Positions 35,301-44,210 of a stretch of DNA of 64,000 nt are shown in pieces. The position numbers and the translations under genes are program-made. Positions within the stretch are counted from its first letter, which is position 1, and each line of letters opens with the position of its first letter. Origin of the DNA: Ampullaceana balthica (lineage: Eukaryota; Mollusca; Gastropoda; Lymnaeidae); the NCBI GenBank assembly GCA_944989445.1, contig CALYLW010000168.1, forward strand, positions 620,001-684,000. Direction: 5' to 3'. The notes beneath the pieces are model-generated. The model saw nothing but the letters and a program-made list of their open reading frames with translations, was not told the DNA's origin and made no database searches.

Positions 35301-37948
35301 GTACTAGTCTATGCTGGATGTACTAGTCTATGCTGTATGTACTAGTCTATGCTGTATGTACTAGTCTATGCTGGATGTACTAGTCTATGCTGGATGTACT
35401 GGGCCATGCTGGATGTACTAGTCTATGCTGGATGTACTGGGCCATGCTGGATGTACTGGTCTATGCTGGATGTACTGGGCCATGCTGGATGTACTAGTCT
35501 ATGCTGGATGTACTAGTCTATGCTGGATGTACTGGGCCATGCTGGATGTACTGGCCCATGCTGGATGTACTAGTCTATGCTGGATGTACTAGTCTATGCT
35601 GGATGTACTGGGCCATGCTGGATGTACTGGTCTATGCTGGATGTACTGGGCCATGCTGGATGTACTAGTCTATGCTGGATGTACTAGTCTATGCTGGATG
35701 TACTAGTCTATGCTAGATGTACTGGCCCATGCTGGATGCATTGTAGTCAGCACTGTAAGCAGCAGTTAATGGTATGATGTACTGTATAATGTATTAATAA
35801 AGTATTTGCTTTTCCATGCTGAATACACTATACCACTGGAAGCTCTTGACCGAACTGCCTAATGTGCGTATTTGCGAGATTACAATTAAACACCAAACAC
35901 GTTAAGATGGCATCCCGGCTGGGTGAGACAGTTTATTTATATCGACTCTCGGATAGGTGATTAAAAAAATAAATAATAATATTGTAGGAAAATTGATCCG
36001 TTTTACATAAGTGCTAAATCACATGTTATTAATAACTCGTTTGTAAGCCCGGATATAATTAAACGTGATCAATTAAATTTTTCCAAGGTATTGTACTTGA
36101 TTTCGACAACTTCAGCCAAATTATCTACATGGCAAAGAGCAGCCTCACCGGCTACACATACTTGAGCCTCGCTCTGATGTTTGCCTTCTTGGCGCCCCTC
36201 GTGCTCTTTGCTCTGATCAGGGCCCACTACTGGATTAAAGACGAGACAGTGACATGTAAGTCGGTGTTTCTCAAACTGTTTGCCTCAGATGAGTTTTTGC
36301 GCTCTGTCTAAAATGTGTACCCCGCATCAGCCAAAATTTATTTTGATAACGCATCTGCATGATGGCTCTGCAAATATAAATTTTCAGCAATGACAGAGAT
36401 TAGATCCAAAACGATGGCATGACATCTGAAAAACATTGAAGAAAATATGTTCGCTTGTTTTGTGACCTTCCACTGAATAAAGTTTTACTAATTGTTGATG
36501 TTTTATAATCAACATCATAAAACTTTTAGAGATTTTTAGATGTATCTTGAAGAAAACAAAAATGGATATCATTAGCTTACAACCTGTCGAAAACGATTGA
36601 TATATGTAACTTTTTAAACTTCCTAAACCCCTCCTACACTCCACTCAGATTTTCTCCTATAATAAACCGCAGATTTATTGACATTATGTTCTGCTAATAA
36701 ATTCAATAAAAAAATTGATAGAAAGGCTATATGGAAAATTACAGAATATTAGAGTTGAGGCCAATAAGCATACGACAGGAACATTAGTTTAAGACAAGGG
36801 CAAACACTCGTAGCTTGATATGTATAGAAATTAGCAACGATATCAGTGATATTATCGCAGAGTTCGCACTTAAATCTTAAGTAAGGGGCCGTCCATAAAT
36901 GACGTCACGCGATTTTGGCCAATGTTTCACCCCCTTCCCCCATCGTCACAAAAACTTAGATCCTCCTCCAATATGACTTCAAAAAACTTTGTCTACCCCA
37001 CTCCCCCATAAAAGCGGTATTTTCCATTTGAAAATGAGCATGTTTTAAATCAATTTTTTGTCATTTAAGTATGTATTTAGTGTAAGGCTGCACTCTAATA
37101 TCATAACGCGCGTGAAGACATGTAAAACGTCATTAAATAAAATGAAATCAATCAAATATTTCAGTGGAACTTTTATTTAAATGTGCGAATTTTGATGTGA
37201 CGTCACATTTCTTGAACGTTAAAAAAGGGGGTCGGGTGGGAAACAAAACACTTAAAAAACATAGTGATTCGCAACCCATATGTCTTCATATCTTGTATAG
37301 AAATTATGATAACATAAACAACCTCCGAAAACTATGAGTTGTACTTTTGACACCAATCCCCGTGTGTTAAAAATGAGGAGCATTACTTTTTCGGTGAACG
37401 ATGACTTTTATTCAGTTTAAATTATATAAATAATCAATTAAATCGTTTAACCCAATGCCAGATTACAGCATTATTTGTGTTAGCCTAAAGTATTCTTACT
37501 TGTGGCTCGTAGGGCAATGTTCCCTTAAAGATGCGTGGCTGTGCAGCCGCAGATACCTGACCGACGCCGCGCATCAGTTAAGAATTATCGCGCAGTAAAT
37601 TTTGTAAAATATTGCACAAAAATGGATGCTGTGTAACTTTACACGCGCGTTTTTTGTGCTTAGCACATGGACCTGCGAACCTTAGAGGCAACATTGCTCG
37701 TAGGCCAAATTTGTTTAAATAGACAGTACGAGAGTAATATCTACCGCGTCATATCTCTTGTGTGCTTGTCTCCAGACATTCCTCCTGAAATGTGTTTGGT
37801 ACCACAAGAAACTTTCTCTCCAGCGAACAAAGCAAAGCAGAACTCGGTGTCGCCAAAATCCAGGCTGGTGGGAAAACATGAATCGCCTTCACGGACACAG
37901 TCGTTCAAAGTTAGCAGCTTCAGTGCCACATCCGGCACGCCCGTTTGA
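29335..37948 (+). CDS. Single-pass membrane C-type lectin-like receptor (six-exon gene model)
   Basis: Assembled from six exons whose phases all agree: 744 coding bases, 247 residues. Residues 1-19 form a signal peptide (hydrophobic core MCLVLITCNVIL). Residues 44-135 are a C-type lectin-like domain with the six long-form cysteines C44, C56, C73, C109, C123 and C131, the motifs FCFMFDD, CKLKGGSLPTVE and WVSVEPQNDSC, and sequons at N36 and N120. Residues 157-178 are a transmembrane helix, followed by a 69-residue Ser/Pro-rich tail. Likely a cell-surface recognition receptor; the ligand is unknown. The central part of the lectin fold (about 30 residues, including the usual WIGL block) is missing, so a middle exon may be unseen or lost. 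Expression and exon 1 are inferred. A pseudogene is possible. Confidence 0.65.
29477..29690 (+). repeat. Repeat family A, copy 3 (partial)
   Basis: Has GCATTTTTAGTTTATCTATA, then the right-hand block CTCATATATAAGGGATTTAT and the conserved CCAAAAACTTTG tail. The left two thirds are missing. Confidence 0.7.
30262..31815. mobile_element. Mutator-like (MULE) element with tandem-repeat termini
   Basis: A 1554-bp element with an exact 9-bp target duplication ATATTCACA (30253-30261 and 31816-31824). Ends are GGCATCCGGG and CCCCGTGCC. Each end is a run of short units carrying AGCGAC or its complement GTCGCT: about 10 on the left (30273-30428) and about 12 on the right (31625-31805), in inverted orientation. 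Nine-base duplications, long inverted ends and an internal FLYWCH-like start (30491) all point to MULE. Most of the transposase is gone. Confidence 0.85.
30491..30595 (+). pseudogene. FLYWCH-type zinc-finger start of a MULE transposase
   Basis: A 34-codon frame beginning MEFIKLRKVRHDSHAGFLYR and ending WRCV before TAA. The G-F-L-Y-R, then N-A-I-N-W-R-C pattern fits the first half of a FLYWCH finger, common at the N-terminus of animal MULE transposases. The second Cys and the His residues are not found downstream. The family match is from recalled motif shape. Confidence 0.6.
32026..32614. mobile_element. Short hAT derivative carrying a tRNA-like module, copy 2
   Basis: Left end CAGGGGCGGATTAAG, right end CTTAATCCGCCATAG. 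The 8-bp target duplication TCCATGGA is exact (32018-32025 and 32615-32622). 589 bp, inverted relative to copy 1 at 21589-22169 and closely similar throughout. Confidence 0.92.
32268..32343 (-). other. tRNA-like module in hAT derivative copy 2
   Basis: The minus strand reads TGGCCGAATG (box A-like) and GGGTTCGATCCCCGGG (box B-like), with GCTTGTGG and GCAAGC able to form an anticodon-like stem. It is better preserved than copy 1. The acceptor stem does not pair. Confidence 0.7.
32769..32920 (+). CDS. Lectin-like receptor exon 2 (lectin domain start)
   Basis: The acceptor follows GGTTCATCGTTCAG. The two leading bases complete the codon from exon 1. It encodes a Thr/Ser-rich linker with sequon NGT, then CWW and VNKFCFMFDD up to GAE, typical of the first third of a lectin domain. 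The donor (GAG before GTTGGA) is weak. A second frame across 32735-32875 also looks coding, so a frameshift or a different exon edge is possible. Confidence 0.55.
32921..33354 (+). other. Intron 2 of the lectin-like receptor
   Basis: No repeat or gene recognised. A 70-residue open frame inside it has no domain. Confidence 0.45.
33355..33436 (+). CDS. Lectin-like receptor exon 3
   Basis: The acceptor CTTGACACAG is followed in phase 0 by IFCKLKGGSLPTVEVSLEQN, the C-x3-GG-x-L-x-x-x-x-S-x-E-Q-x-F signature of C-type lectin domains. The donor is ACT before GTAAGC. Confidence 0.7.
33474..33660 (+). repeat. Degenerate CCACAAT-rich minisatellite in intron 3
   Basis: Irregular units around TCCACCACAATGCCCA fill almost the whole 245-bp intron between lectin exons 3 and 4, where the missing middle of the lectin domain would be expected. 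Confidence 0.7.
33682..33792 (+). CDS. Lectin-like receptor exon 4 (lectin domain end)
   Basis: The acceptor TTTGTTTCGACAG precedes the exon, the donor is CCAG before GTAGTA, and the phases match both neighbours. It encodes WVSVEPQNDSCIALS and ends NLSC, then PVICIE, the conserved C-terminal cysteine pattern of the lectin domain. The EPQ in place of EPN, and the absence of WND, argue against classical calcium-dependent mannose binding. Confidence 0.75.
33803..34055 (+). repeat. Duplicated 83-bp segment at the minisatellite edge
   Basis: The block starting TTGTATGGTAAACTTTTC and ending CCACGTTGAATGCACTAG occurs at 33803-33885 and again at 33973-34055, separated by a short run of 19-bp units. 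The array edge was itself duplicated. Confidence 0.85.
33870..35740 (+). repeat. 19-bp minisatellite, about 90 copies
   Basis: Units of TACTAGTCTATGCTGGATG. Variants with CCATGC and TGGACC or TGGGCC cluster towards the right half, and a pair of variant blocks recurs near 34430 and 34510, indicating higher-order duplication. It occupies intron 4 of the lectin-like receptor. Confidence 0.97.
36088..36255 (+). CDS. Lectin-like receptor exon 5 (stalk and transmembrane helix)
   Basis: The acceptor TTTTTCCAAG precedes the exon, the donor is ACAT before GTAAGT, and the phases match exons 4 and 6. A short stalk (FDNFSQIIYMAKSS) is followed by YLSLALMFAFLAPLVLFALI, then RAHYWIK. The exon is much richer in GC than its surroundings. 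Confidence 0.75.
36885..37215. mobile_element. GGCCGTCC-type MITE, copy 4 (right end missing)
   Basis: Starts GGGGCCGTCCATAAATGACG. Interior as in copy 3 but reversed in orientation. It fades after GTGACGTCACATTTCTTG without the closing inverted repeat. Confidence 0.8.
37514..37696. mobile_element. CAATGTTCCC-type MITE, copy 2
   Basis: 183 bp with ends GCAATGTTCCC and GGCAACATTG and an exact 8-bp duplication CTCGTAGG (37506-37513 and 37697-37704), as expected of hAT. Ends 79 bases before the terminal lectin exon. Confidence 0.85.
37776..37948 (+). CDS. Lectin-like receptor terminal exon (cytoplasmic tail)
   Basis: The acceptor GTGCTTGTCTCCAG is followed in the phase left by exon 5. The junction codon becomes TAC, giving TYIPPEM at the start of the tail. 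The rest is Ser, Pro and Lys-rich (SPKSRLVGK, SPSRTQSFK) and stops at TGA 37946-37948. The new tyrosine could be a signalling or sorting site. Confidence 0.75.
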
Positions 37949-37968
37949 TTTTGATTCTAAAATTATCA

Positions 37969-37974
37969 AATAAA
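37969..37974 (+). terminator. Polyadenylation signal AATAAA
   Basis: Canonical hexamer 21 bases after the stop codon of the lectin-like receptor, within an AT-rich 3' region. Confidence 0.5.
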
Positions 37975-38329
37975 TAATGAAGTTTTGAGAAAGCAGATTG
38001 AAATAAGCAACTTTTAAATAGTTTTTGAGCTCAATTGTCCTTTATTTAAAAAAAAGACGACATAGTTTTTTCAGATAGTATGCTTTATAATTAGTTATTA
38101 AAACCTCTCTTTAAAAATTTAAAGTGTTTTATACCTTATTGAAATGAGAAGGTTTTACTTTGACAATTACAAGTGGCGTCACTAGAGTTGGTATAATCCA
38201 GTGTGGTAGCTCATGGTGTCCCCCCTCACGACCTACCCCATAGGCCTTCTCCGAGTCTGAGTCTGCTAGTGCCAAATAATGGGAACATGAAGAAATTTAC
38301 GTTTTGGTTTCACCTCTTGTGATGTCCCC
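37975..38329. other. No gene recognised
   Basis: 3' flank of the lectin-like gene, AT-rich at first and then mixed. Nothing identified. Confidence 0.4.
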
Positions 38330-38489
38330 CAGGGCCGGATTTAGACTTGATGGGCCCTAAGCTATTTGAGATATTGGGGGGGGGGCCTCTTTTGAAGTCC
38401 AGATATTCTGTCAGTGCCAAAAATGAAAAAAAAATCCGACAGGGGCCCTAAATTTTAGCTTGTTTAGCAAATAGGTAAATCCAGCGCAG
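38330..38489. mobile_element. Probable hAT-type MITE, CAGGGCCGGATTTA end
   Basis: Left end CAGGGCCGGATTTA, right end TAAATCCAGCGCAG, 11 of 14 inverted match. Flanking 8-mers agree only in part, so boundaries are approximate. The interior has a G tract and GGGCCC blocks. Confidence 0.55.
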
Positions 38490-38761
38490 GTGTCATCCGG
38501 TGAGGTCCGCACCACTTGTGAGAGATTGCGTTAGGGCTCTTAAAGTTTAATGGTCAGACCCTTAAAACTAAATGCCATCTCTATTTTTAAAAGGGTACCT
38601 TATTTTAGAACAAAATATGCAAACATCAAAGGGCAGTCAACTATCGTTTCGTATACCCCATCTTGTGCCACTATTGCTGCAACATGGCGAGCGTAAGCAC
38701 AGTTAGGGCTATTGCAAACCTCACAGGAGTGAGAATTTTTCCAGCTCTCCATAGGCCAAGC

Positions 38762-40932
38762 CAGCGGCGTAGCGTGGGTATGTGCCGCCCGGGGCAGAAA
38801 CCAAATTTCCCGCCCTCCGCGAAAAATATGTTAACGCTATGAAGTACCCAAAAAAAAATGAATTAGAAAGTAATAATAAGAATACTATTTTATGTTAAAA
38901 AGAAAGGCTTAATTTCTTTAATGAAATTAAAGTTTTATGTTTTTACTCATGGCTCAATCTTTATTGTATCAATGTTTTCAGCCATGGCATGCTCAATAGC
39001 CAAAATAGCAATAGATTAGACAATTTTGGTGTATTCATAATTTATCGTCATTAATTTTTCATTAAAATAATTTTAGAGAAGCCTTTTTAACACCTTGCAT
39101 TATTTAAGACAGTTGTAAGCAATGTTCGAATTAATTATATTATTTTAGGCAGGGTAACTTCGAGCCTAAATGTCTTTATCAACTTAAATAATACATAGTC
39201 TTGAATTCATGTTTTTTTTTCTATTCATGGGGTTAACATTATCCTTGCCTGACTATGTCATGTGGCATATTTTTAATACTCTAATTTGAAGAACAAATTT
39301 CAAAGTCCAGTAGATTAGCTGGTGTAAGAAAATTGTGTCTGTTTTCTTAATTCTATATAACTGCCAAAGCCTCACACGAATTTATACACTAATCTCATCT
39401 TATGAAGAAATCAAATGTCTTCTTAACTGTTATTCTACATAACATGGATGCATACATATTTGCTTCGATCACCAAAAATTTGCTCTCTTGTTCTTTGGTT
39501 GGAAGGTTCGATTAAAATGATGAGTTCTCCACATAAATTTTATCAAATGGTAAAGCATCCCTTAAGTATTCCATTCAATTAGTTTCTTTTTGAGTAGCCC
39601 CTGATACGAATTTTTGTTGTTGTTGAGCACTATACGTTTGTAAAGAATTTTGGGCATTAAAAAAATATTACTTTGAAAATAAAAAGATTTCATTGTGACT
39701 AGCAAAGTTCCTGCGTCTGTTCGTTTGTTGAGCTTTTTGTCTGCATCTTTCAGTTCTATAGCTTACAAAGCAACCTCAAAATGGCTCCATGGTATATATT
39801 AATTATTTTGTATCCTGAAGTCTGAATGCCTTGCTTGTAGAAGCCATTAGGTATTTCCAACAGTGCATGGACTTGGAAAAGAATGCATAACAACGCTCAA
39901 GTGTACTAAAATAGTTGGAGAACTCGTTTCAGTTGGAGTATCATGTTAACAAATTAGGTTTAACTGTTTGAACAAATTTGATATGAAATTTTATTTTTTT
40001 GCGCCTTTGTTGAACTATTGTATACTTTCCAGCCCTTAAGTAGTATTAACACACGTTGGGCCTGTGCAGTCCATTATTTTAGGATCATCATTTATTCAAA
40101 ATCATTTCAGAAATGTCGTAAGCAGATTCACTTTTGCTTGATTGAAATCTTTGAAAGATTCTACAGCGTCTACTTTTTTATTTTCGATCTTTACATATCA
40201 CACAACTGGACTTGTTTGATCCTAATGTCAAATATATTATGAAGAGCTATAAAATACAATGGAACAATATTTGGTATCTTGTCATTGAAGAGAGATGATT
40301 TTTCGTGAACTGTATTTCCTAAAATTGCTATGAGCTCAGCTTGAATTTTAGATGACACGTTTTTTTTTACCCCTTTTCTTACTATGTTCTCTGAGTGCTC
40401 GAACGTACTTTGCAAGCTAATGCATTTGTTCCAGAATAGTGCCTTTATTGGCAACACATTCAATTTCGCCAGGATTTAATAATGTCAAATATTCTAACAA
40501 AAACTTCTTGCCACTTTGTTTGTTATTTTCACGTTTTGACAATTAGCCAATTAACGATGAATTTGCCGCATTTTACAACAGGGGTGGCTGTCAAATTTTA
40601 AGAATCAATGAATTTATCACCCCATCAGTGTCACGTTATCATACTAATTTAGCCTCTGTTTTTTTTATTACAGCAGTATTAGTATCAGAAGAATTTATAT
40701 CCAATAAGGAGTTTGAAGTTTTGGCAGTTAAAACGTTCACATGCTTTTGGATAGTTCCTTTATTTCTTTTTATTAATTTCTTATTTGGCTTTTCTTTAAT
40801 TAAGATTTTTTAAAACTCATCTTTCTTTTAAAATTTTCATTTTAAGAAACTAATTAACGACTAGGAATTTGCCGCCCCTGGCAAAGTGCCGTCCGGGGCA
40901 TTTGCCCCCTGCCCCACCTCACTACGCCACTG
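38762..40932. mobile_element. hAT transposon 3
   Basis: Left end CAGCGGCGTAGCGTGGG, right end CACTACGCCACTG. Flanking 8-mers are GGCCAAGC and GGCCACTC (6 of 8). The interior is collinear with hAT 2 over most of its length. The minus strand keeps decayed transposase fragments, including a relic of the dimerisation motif near 39075-39105 and a 90-residue frame at 40191-40463. 2171 bp, inactive. Confidence 0.88.
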
Positions 40933-40940
40933 GGCCACTC

Positions 40941-41699
40941 CCAAATCATCTTGGCGCATGCAAGAAAATGTGGCCCCTCATTTTAATTAAGTGATAATTT
41001 GACCCTAATGGCATAATTAAAATATGGCCACCGTAAAATGTGTAGGGGACACAAAGATTATGATCATAAATTGTTTTAAAATTCACAGAGTATACATTTG
41101 GACGCTTACATTGTTTTCGAGTTTGCTATTGTTGATATTGATTAATTGATTTAATTTAAATACAGCTCAGTTACTGTTTGTTCTTCTCTTTCTTCTTTTC
41201 TATTAATTGAAACTCGGTTTGGCAAAATGTGTTATTTAATTTAATGACGTAATCATAAGTTTTAACTAAGATTTCTTTCAGCATTTTGGAAGTTACTATA
41301 TTGTCTATATATAGCAGATATGGTCGCATATTTACTGAAAGAAGTTAAACGCTCATACTCTTATGGCAAACATGGTTTGTCTTGAATAGGAGTTTAAAAT
41401 ACTGATCAATTTTCATTTAAAACTTTCTGTAAATATTTTAAGCTTTCAGCTTTTACTTTTACTTAATGTCATGTAGAAATAAAACGCATTAAACATTTTT
41501 GAAAAACACTAGGAAACTTATGGGTTTAAATTTCTTGGTTAAAAAAAGTTTTTAAATTGAAAGCAAATTAATGGGGCTTTTCGTTAATAAGAGAGAAAAT
41601 ATTAGTCGATTATTGCTTTGTCTGGTCCTAAAATTAAATTAACGTATACGCTGATGATGCTGTTTCGGGAGCAACCTATAAATTTAGGCTATCAATTAT
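40941..41699. other. No gene recognised
   Basis: AT-rich sequence without identifiable features. Confidence 0.4.
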
Positions 41700-41968
41700 G
41701 AGCTGTCGATAAAGTACGTCACGCTCAAGAGGGGGGGGGAGGGGTGTAAGAAAGCGTGACAGTTTGTGACAGGGCGAGGGGGTCCGGTCATGTGTGACGT
41801 CACGGTGTTTTATATTAAATTTTAATTATTTTGTTAATAATTTTTTTTTCAAAAGTGTGACGTACTTTAGGAGGGGGGGGGTCCGAGATTTGTGACAGTT
41901 TGTGACAGGTTGGAGGGGGGACTTAAAATGGTAAAAAAAATATCGTGACGTATTTTATGGACGACTCC
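41700..41968. mobile_element. GTCC-AAAGTACGTCACGC subfamily MITE, copy 1
   Basis: About 270 bp. It starts AGCTGTCGATAAAGTACGTC and ends GACGTATTTTATGGACGACT. Flanks show TTATG on both sides. Subterminal TGTGACAGTTTGTGACAGG repeats. Confidence 0.82.
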
Positions 41969-42024
41969 TTATGGGTTCTATTTATGTTAACGTAGAAACA
42001 AGAGGATATAAGTAGAAGAGCAAA

Positions 42025-42293
42025 GGGTCCGTCCATGAAGTACGTCACGCTATTTTTGACAATTTTTAACTCCCCCCTCCCACCTGTCACAAACTGTCAC
42101 ACATCTCACACCCCCCCTAAAGTACGTCACAATTTAGAACAAAAATTTAGTTTTTTATTAACAAAATAATCAAAATTTAATATAAAACAGCGCGACGTCA
42201 CACATGGCCGGACCCCCTCCCCCCTATCACAAACTGTCACACTTTCTTACACCCCCCCCCCTCTGGAGCGTGACGTACTTTATGGACGGCCCC
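42025..42293. mobile_element. GTCC-AAAGTACGTCACGC subfamily MITE, copy 2 (inverted neighbour)
   Basis: Same length as copy 1 but in opposite internal orientation, 57 bases away. Ends GGGTCCGTCCATGAAGTACG and TGACGTACTTTATGGACGGC. Confidence 0.85.
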
Positions 42294-42377
42294 AAAGTAG
42301 TCATAATACACGAAACACCAAACTGTAACTGTAACTTGGAAATACAACACAACAATAAGTAATATTAACACTCTTAA

Positions 42378-42600
42378 GAGCCGTCCATAATGACATCACG
42401 CACATGTGTCCACACATTTCTGACGAGGGGGAGTTTATATATATATATATATTTATATATGTATTTTATTTTAGAAATGTGACGTCACATCAAAACTTGC
42501 AACTTGAAATAAAATTCCAAATAAATATTTGATTTCTAAATTTTTTAAAATGACGTTTTACATAGCTTCACGAGTGTTATGATATTAGAGTGCATAAAAT
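42378..42600. mobile_element. GGCCGTCC-type MITE, copy 5 (truncated by LINE)
   Basis: Starts GAGCCGTCCATAATGACATC. An (AT)n expansion lies at 42436-42460. The interior is then lost where the LINE 3' end begins. Confidence 0.75.
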
Positions 42601-42621
42601 ATTATAATTAATCATGAATAA

Positions 42622-43037
42622 TTGTTTATATACTACTTAACAGCTTGCGGTTTGCAAATCGCAAAGACAAGAATAACACCATTAGTTAAATCATTAAACC
42701 TTGAAACACTAGAGGATAGAAGAACCAAAAGCAAAGTAGTAATCATACATAAAGCAATTAATTCTAATTTAGAAATACAACACAAAGATAACTCAGATAG
42801 ACATAAGGATAATGGCGCCTTTCTTGTTCCGTATGCGAGAACAAACACATACAAGTTTTCCTTCTTCCCGTCCGGAATTCGGGCGTGGAGTGGGTTGCCT
42901 GGGGAGTCCAGGAAGACCAACACTTTGTCAACATTTAAATCTCTGATAAAAATGCAGGACTAAACACAAACCATAGATAAGAGTAGGACGCAATAATCTT
43001 CTGTATAGAAGGAGCGTCTGTAAACAGATAAGATAAG
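42622..43037 (+). mobile_element. LINE 3' end: RT C-terminus and tail
   Basis: A frame to the stop at 42961-42963 gives the C-terminal region of a CR1/L2/Rex-like LINE: LETLEDRRTKSKVVIIHKAI, then KFSFFPSGIRAWSGLP and TFKSLIK, as usual before the stop. The 3' UTR has ATCTTCTGTATAGAAGGAGC, GTCTGT and an ATAAGATAAGAT tail. It is 5'-truncated. Confidence 0.85.
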
Positions 43038-43053
43038 ATGGTCAATAATAATT

Positions 43054-43358
43054 GTGGTACAAATTGCGGTGGTCGAGTGGCAGCGCACTGGACTGTCGTA
43101 CCGATGGTCACGGGTTCGAATCCGTGTGAAGGCAAGGGTTTGTTCCCGGGGCCTAGGGCGTCCCTGAGTCACCCCGCTCCGAATGGGTACCTAACACTAC
43201 ATGTAGTTAGGCGGCTGGGTAATGCGTGGAACCCACAAAGCCGTGGCCTGTGAATGCTGCATCACTTGCCAACAGATCATCTGTCATGGTCTGTGGACGC
43301 AACTATCTTCTGCATAGAAGGAGCGTCTGTATAGATAAGATAAGATAAGATAAGATAA
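43054..43358 (+). mobile_element. tRNA-derived SINE, copy 2
   Basis: Box A GGTGGTCGAGTGGCAGCGC and box B GGGTTCGAATCC, with body and tail as in copy 1, ending in five ATAAG-type units. The sequence ATAATTG flanks both sides (just before 43054 and just after the tail), a plausible target duplication. It lies only 17 bases after the LINE tail with which it shares its 3' end. Confidence 0.92.
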
Positions 43359-43650
43359 TTGCATTTTATAATTTTATTTCTCTGCGAAAGAACAAAAACA
43401 TTTTTAGTAATTTCCTAACCTTTTTAATTGAAGAGCTTTCTTTAGGGCAAGTAATCTGAAACTGAGACTAAGACTAATGTAAGCATACCTGCATGCACAT
43501 GGGTTATTAAATTATTTAAACTTGCATGCATTATTTACATTTTATTCACTTACACTATTCTTGAAAGGTAATCCTGCAGATTTTACACGTATATTATTTC
43601 ACATCAAAATTTAATTTTCTCGTGAGAACTTACGTTTTTAATTGGCCGAT

Positions 43651-44210
43651 GGTAGACACCTGCGCGGTGTCCACTCAGTTGGGTGGATGACACGCAATAC
43701 ACAGTCTGTTTATTTTTTGGTTTACCCAGTCCACCTTAATAGCTTAAAGATTTATGATTTTAAAATTAATTTGATAAAAGCAAAGAGAACGGTGCGCTCG
43801 ATAAATCATATTTTTGATTGCTATATTATATTTGTTGTTTTTTCTATTTAATTTAATTTAAAAAATAGACAACTAAACCTAACCCAGACCCTAAAACTGA
43901 AACTACAACCTTAAAAAAAAAGACTCTAACGAAACTCTTATTCTATTTTAATTTAAAAAATACACAACTAAACCTAACCCAGACCCTAAAACTGAAACTA
44001 CAAACTTTAAAAAAAAAGACTCAAAGGAAACTCGAACCTCCACCTGACACCTAGAGTTCAAGAATCTAATGTCCTAACCGTGAGACCACAGAAGCTCATG
44101 TACCGTTAGAATTTTTAAAAATCTTATAAAGTAGTAAGAGCAAAATGTGACGTCACGTTTACGCGACACCCAAGCTTTACAGTGGATGCCGCGCATTGCG
44201 CGGTGTCTAC
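43651..44210. mobile_element. MITE-like element with GGTAGACACC ends and an internal tRNA-like module
   Basis: Left end GGTAGACACCTGCGCGGTGT, right end TTGCGCGGTGTCTACC, inverted. No clear target duplication. Inside, a block of about 90 bp containing CTAACCCAGACCCTAAAAC is tandemly duplicated (about 43855-44030). A tRNA-like module lies on the minus strand at 44022-44098. Confidence 0.7.
44022..44098 (-). other. tRNA-like module inside the GGTAGACACC element
   Basis: The minus strand has TGGTCTCACGGTTAGGAC (box A-like, Glu/Asp style) and GAGGTTCGAGTTTC (box B-like), spaced as in a tRNA. The acceptor stem is not formed. Confidence 0.6.

Larger units (their letters stand above)
36256..37775 (+). 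other. Intron 5 of the lectin-like receptor
   Basis: Contains two MITEs (36885-37215 and 37514-37696). Otherwise nothing recognised. Confidence 0.6.

Noticed and set aside
33870..35740. Repetitive secreted-protein gene
   Set aside because: The 19-bp period shifts frame every unit and stops occur in all frames. It is non-coding.
36129..36311. 60-codon stand-alone membrane microprotein
   Set aside because: A GTAAGT donor at 36256 and in-phase neighbours show it is an internal exon of the lectin-like receptor. The codons after 36255 are intronic.
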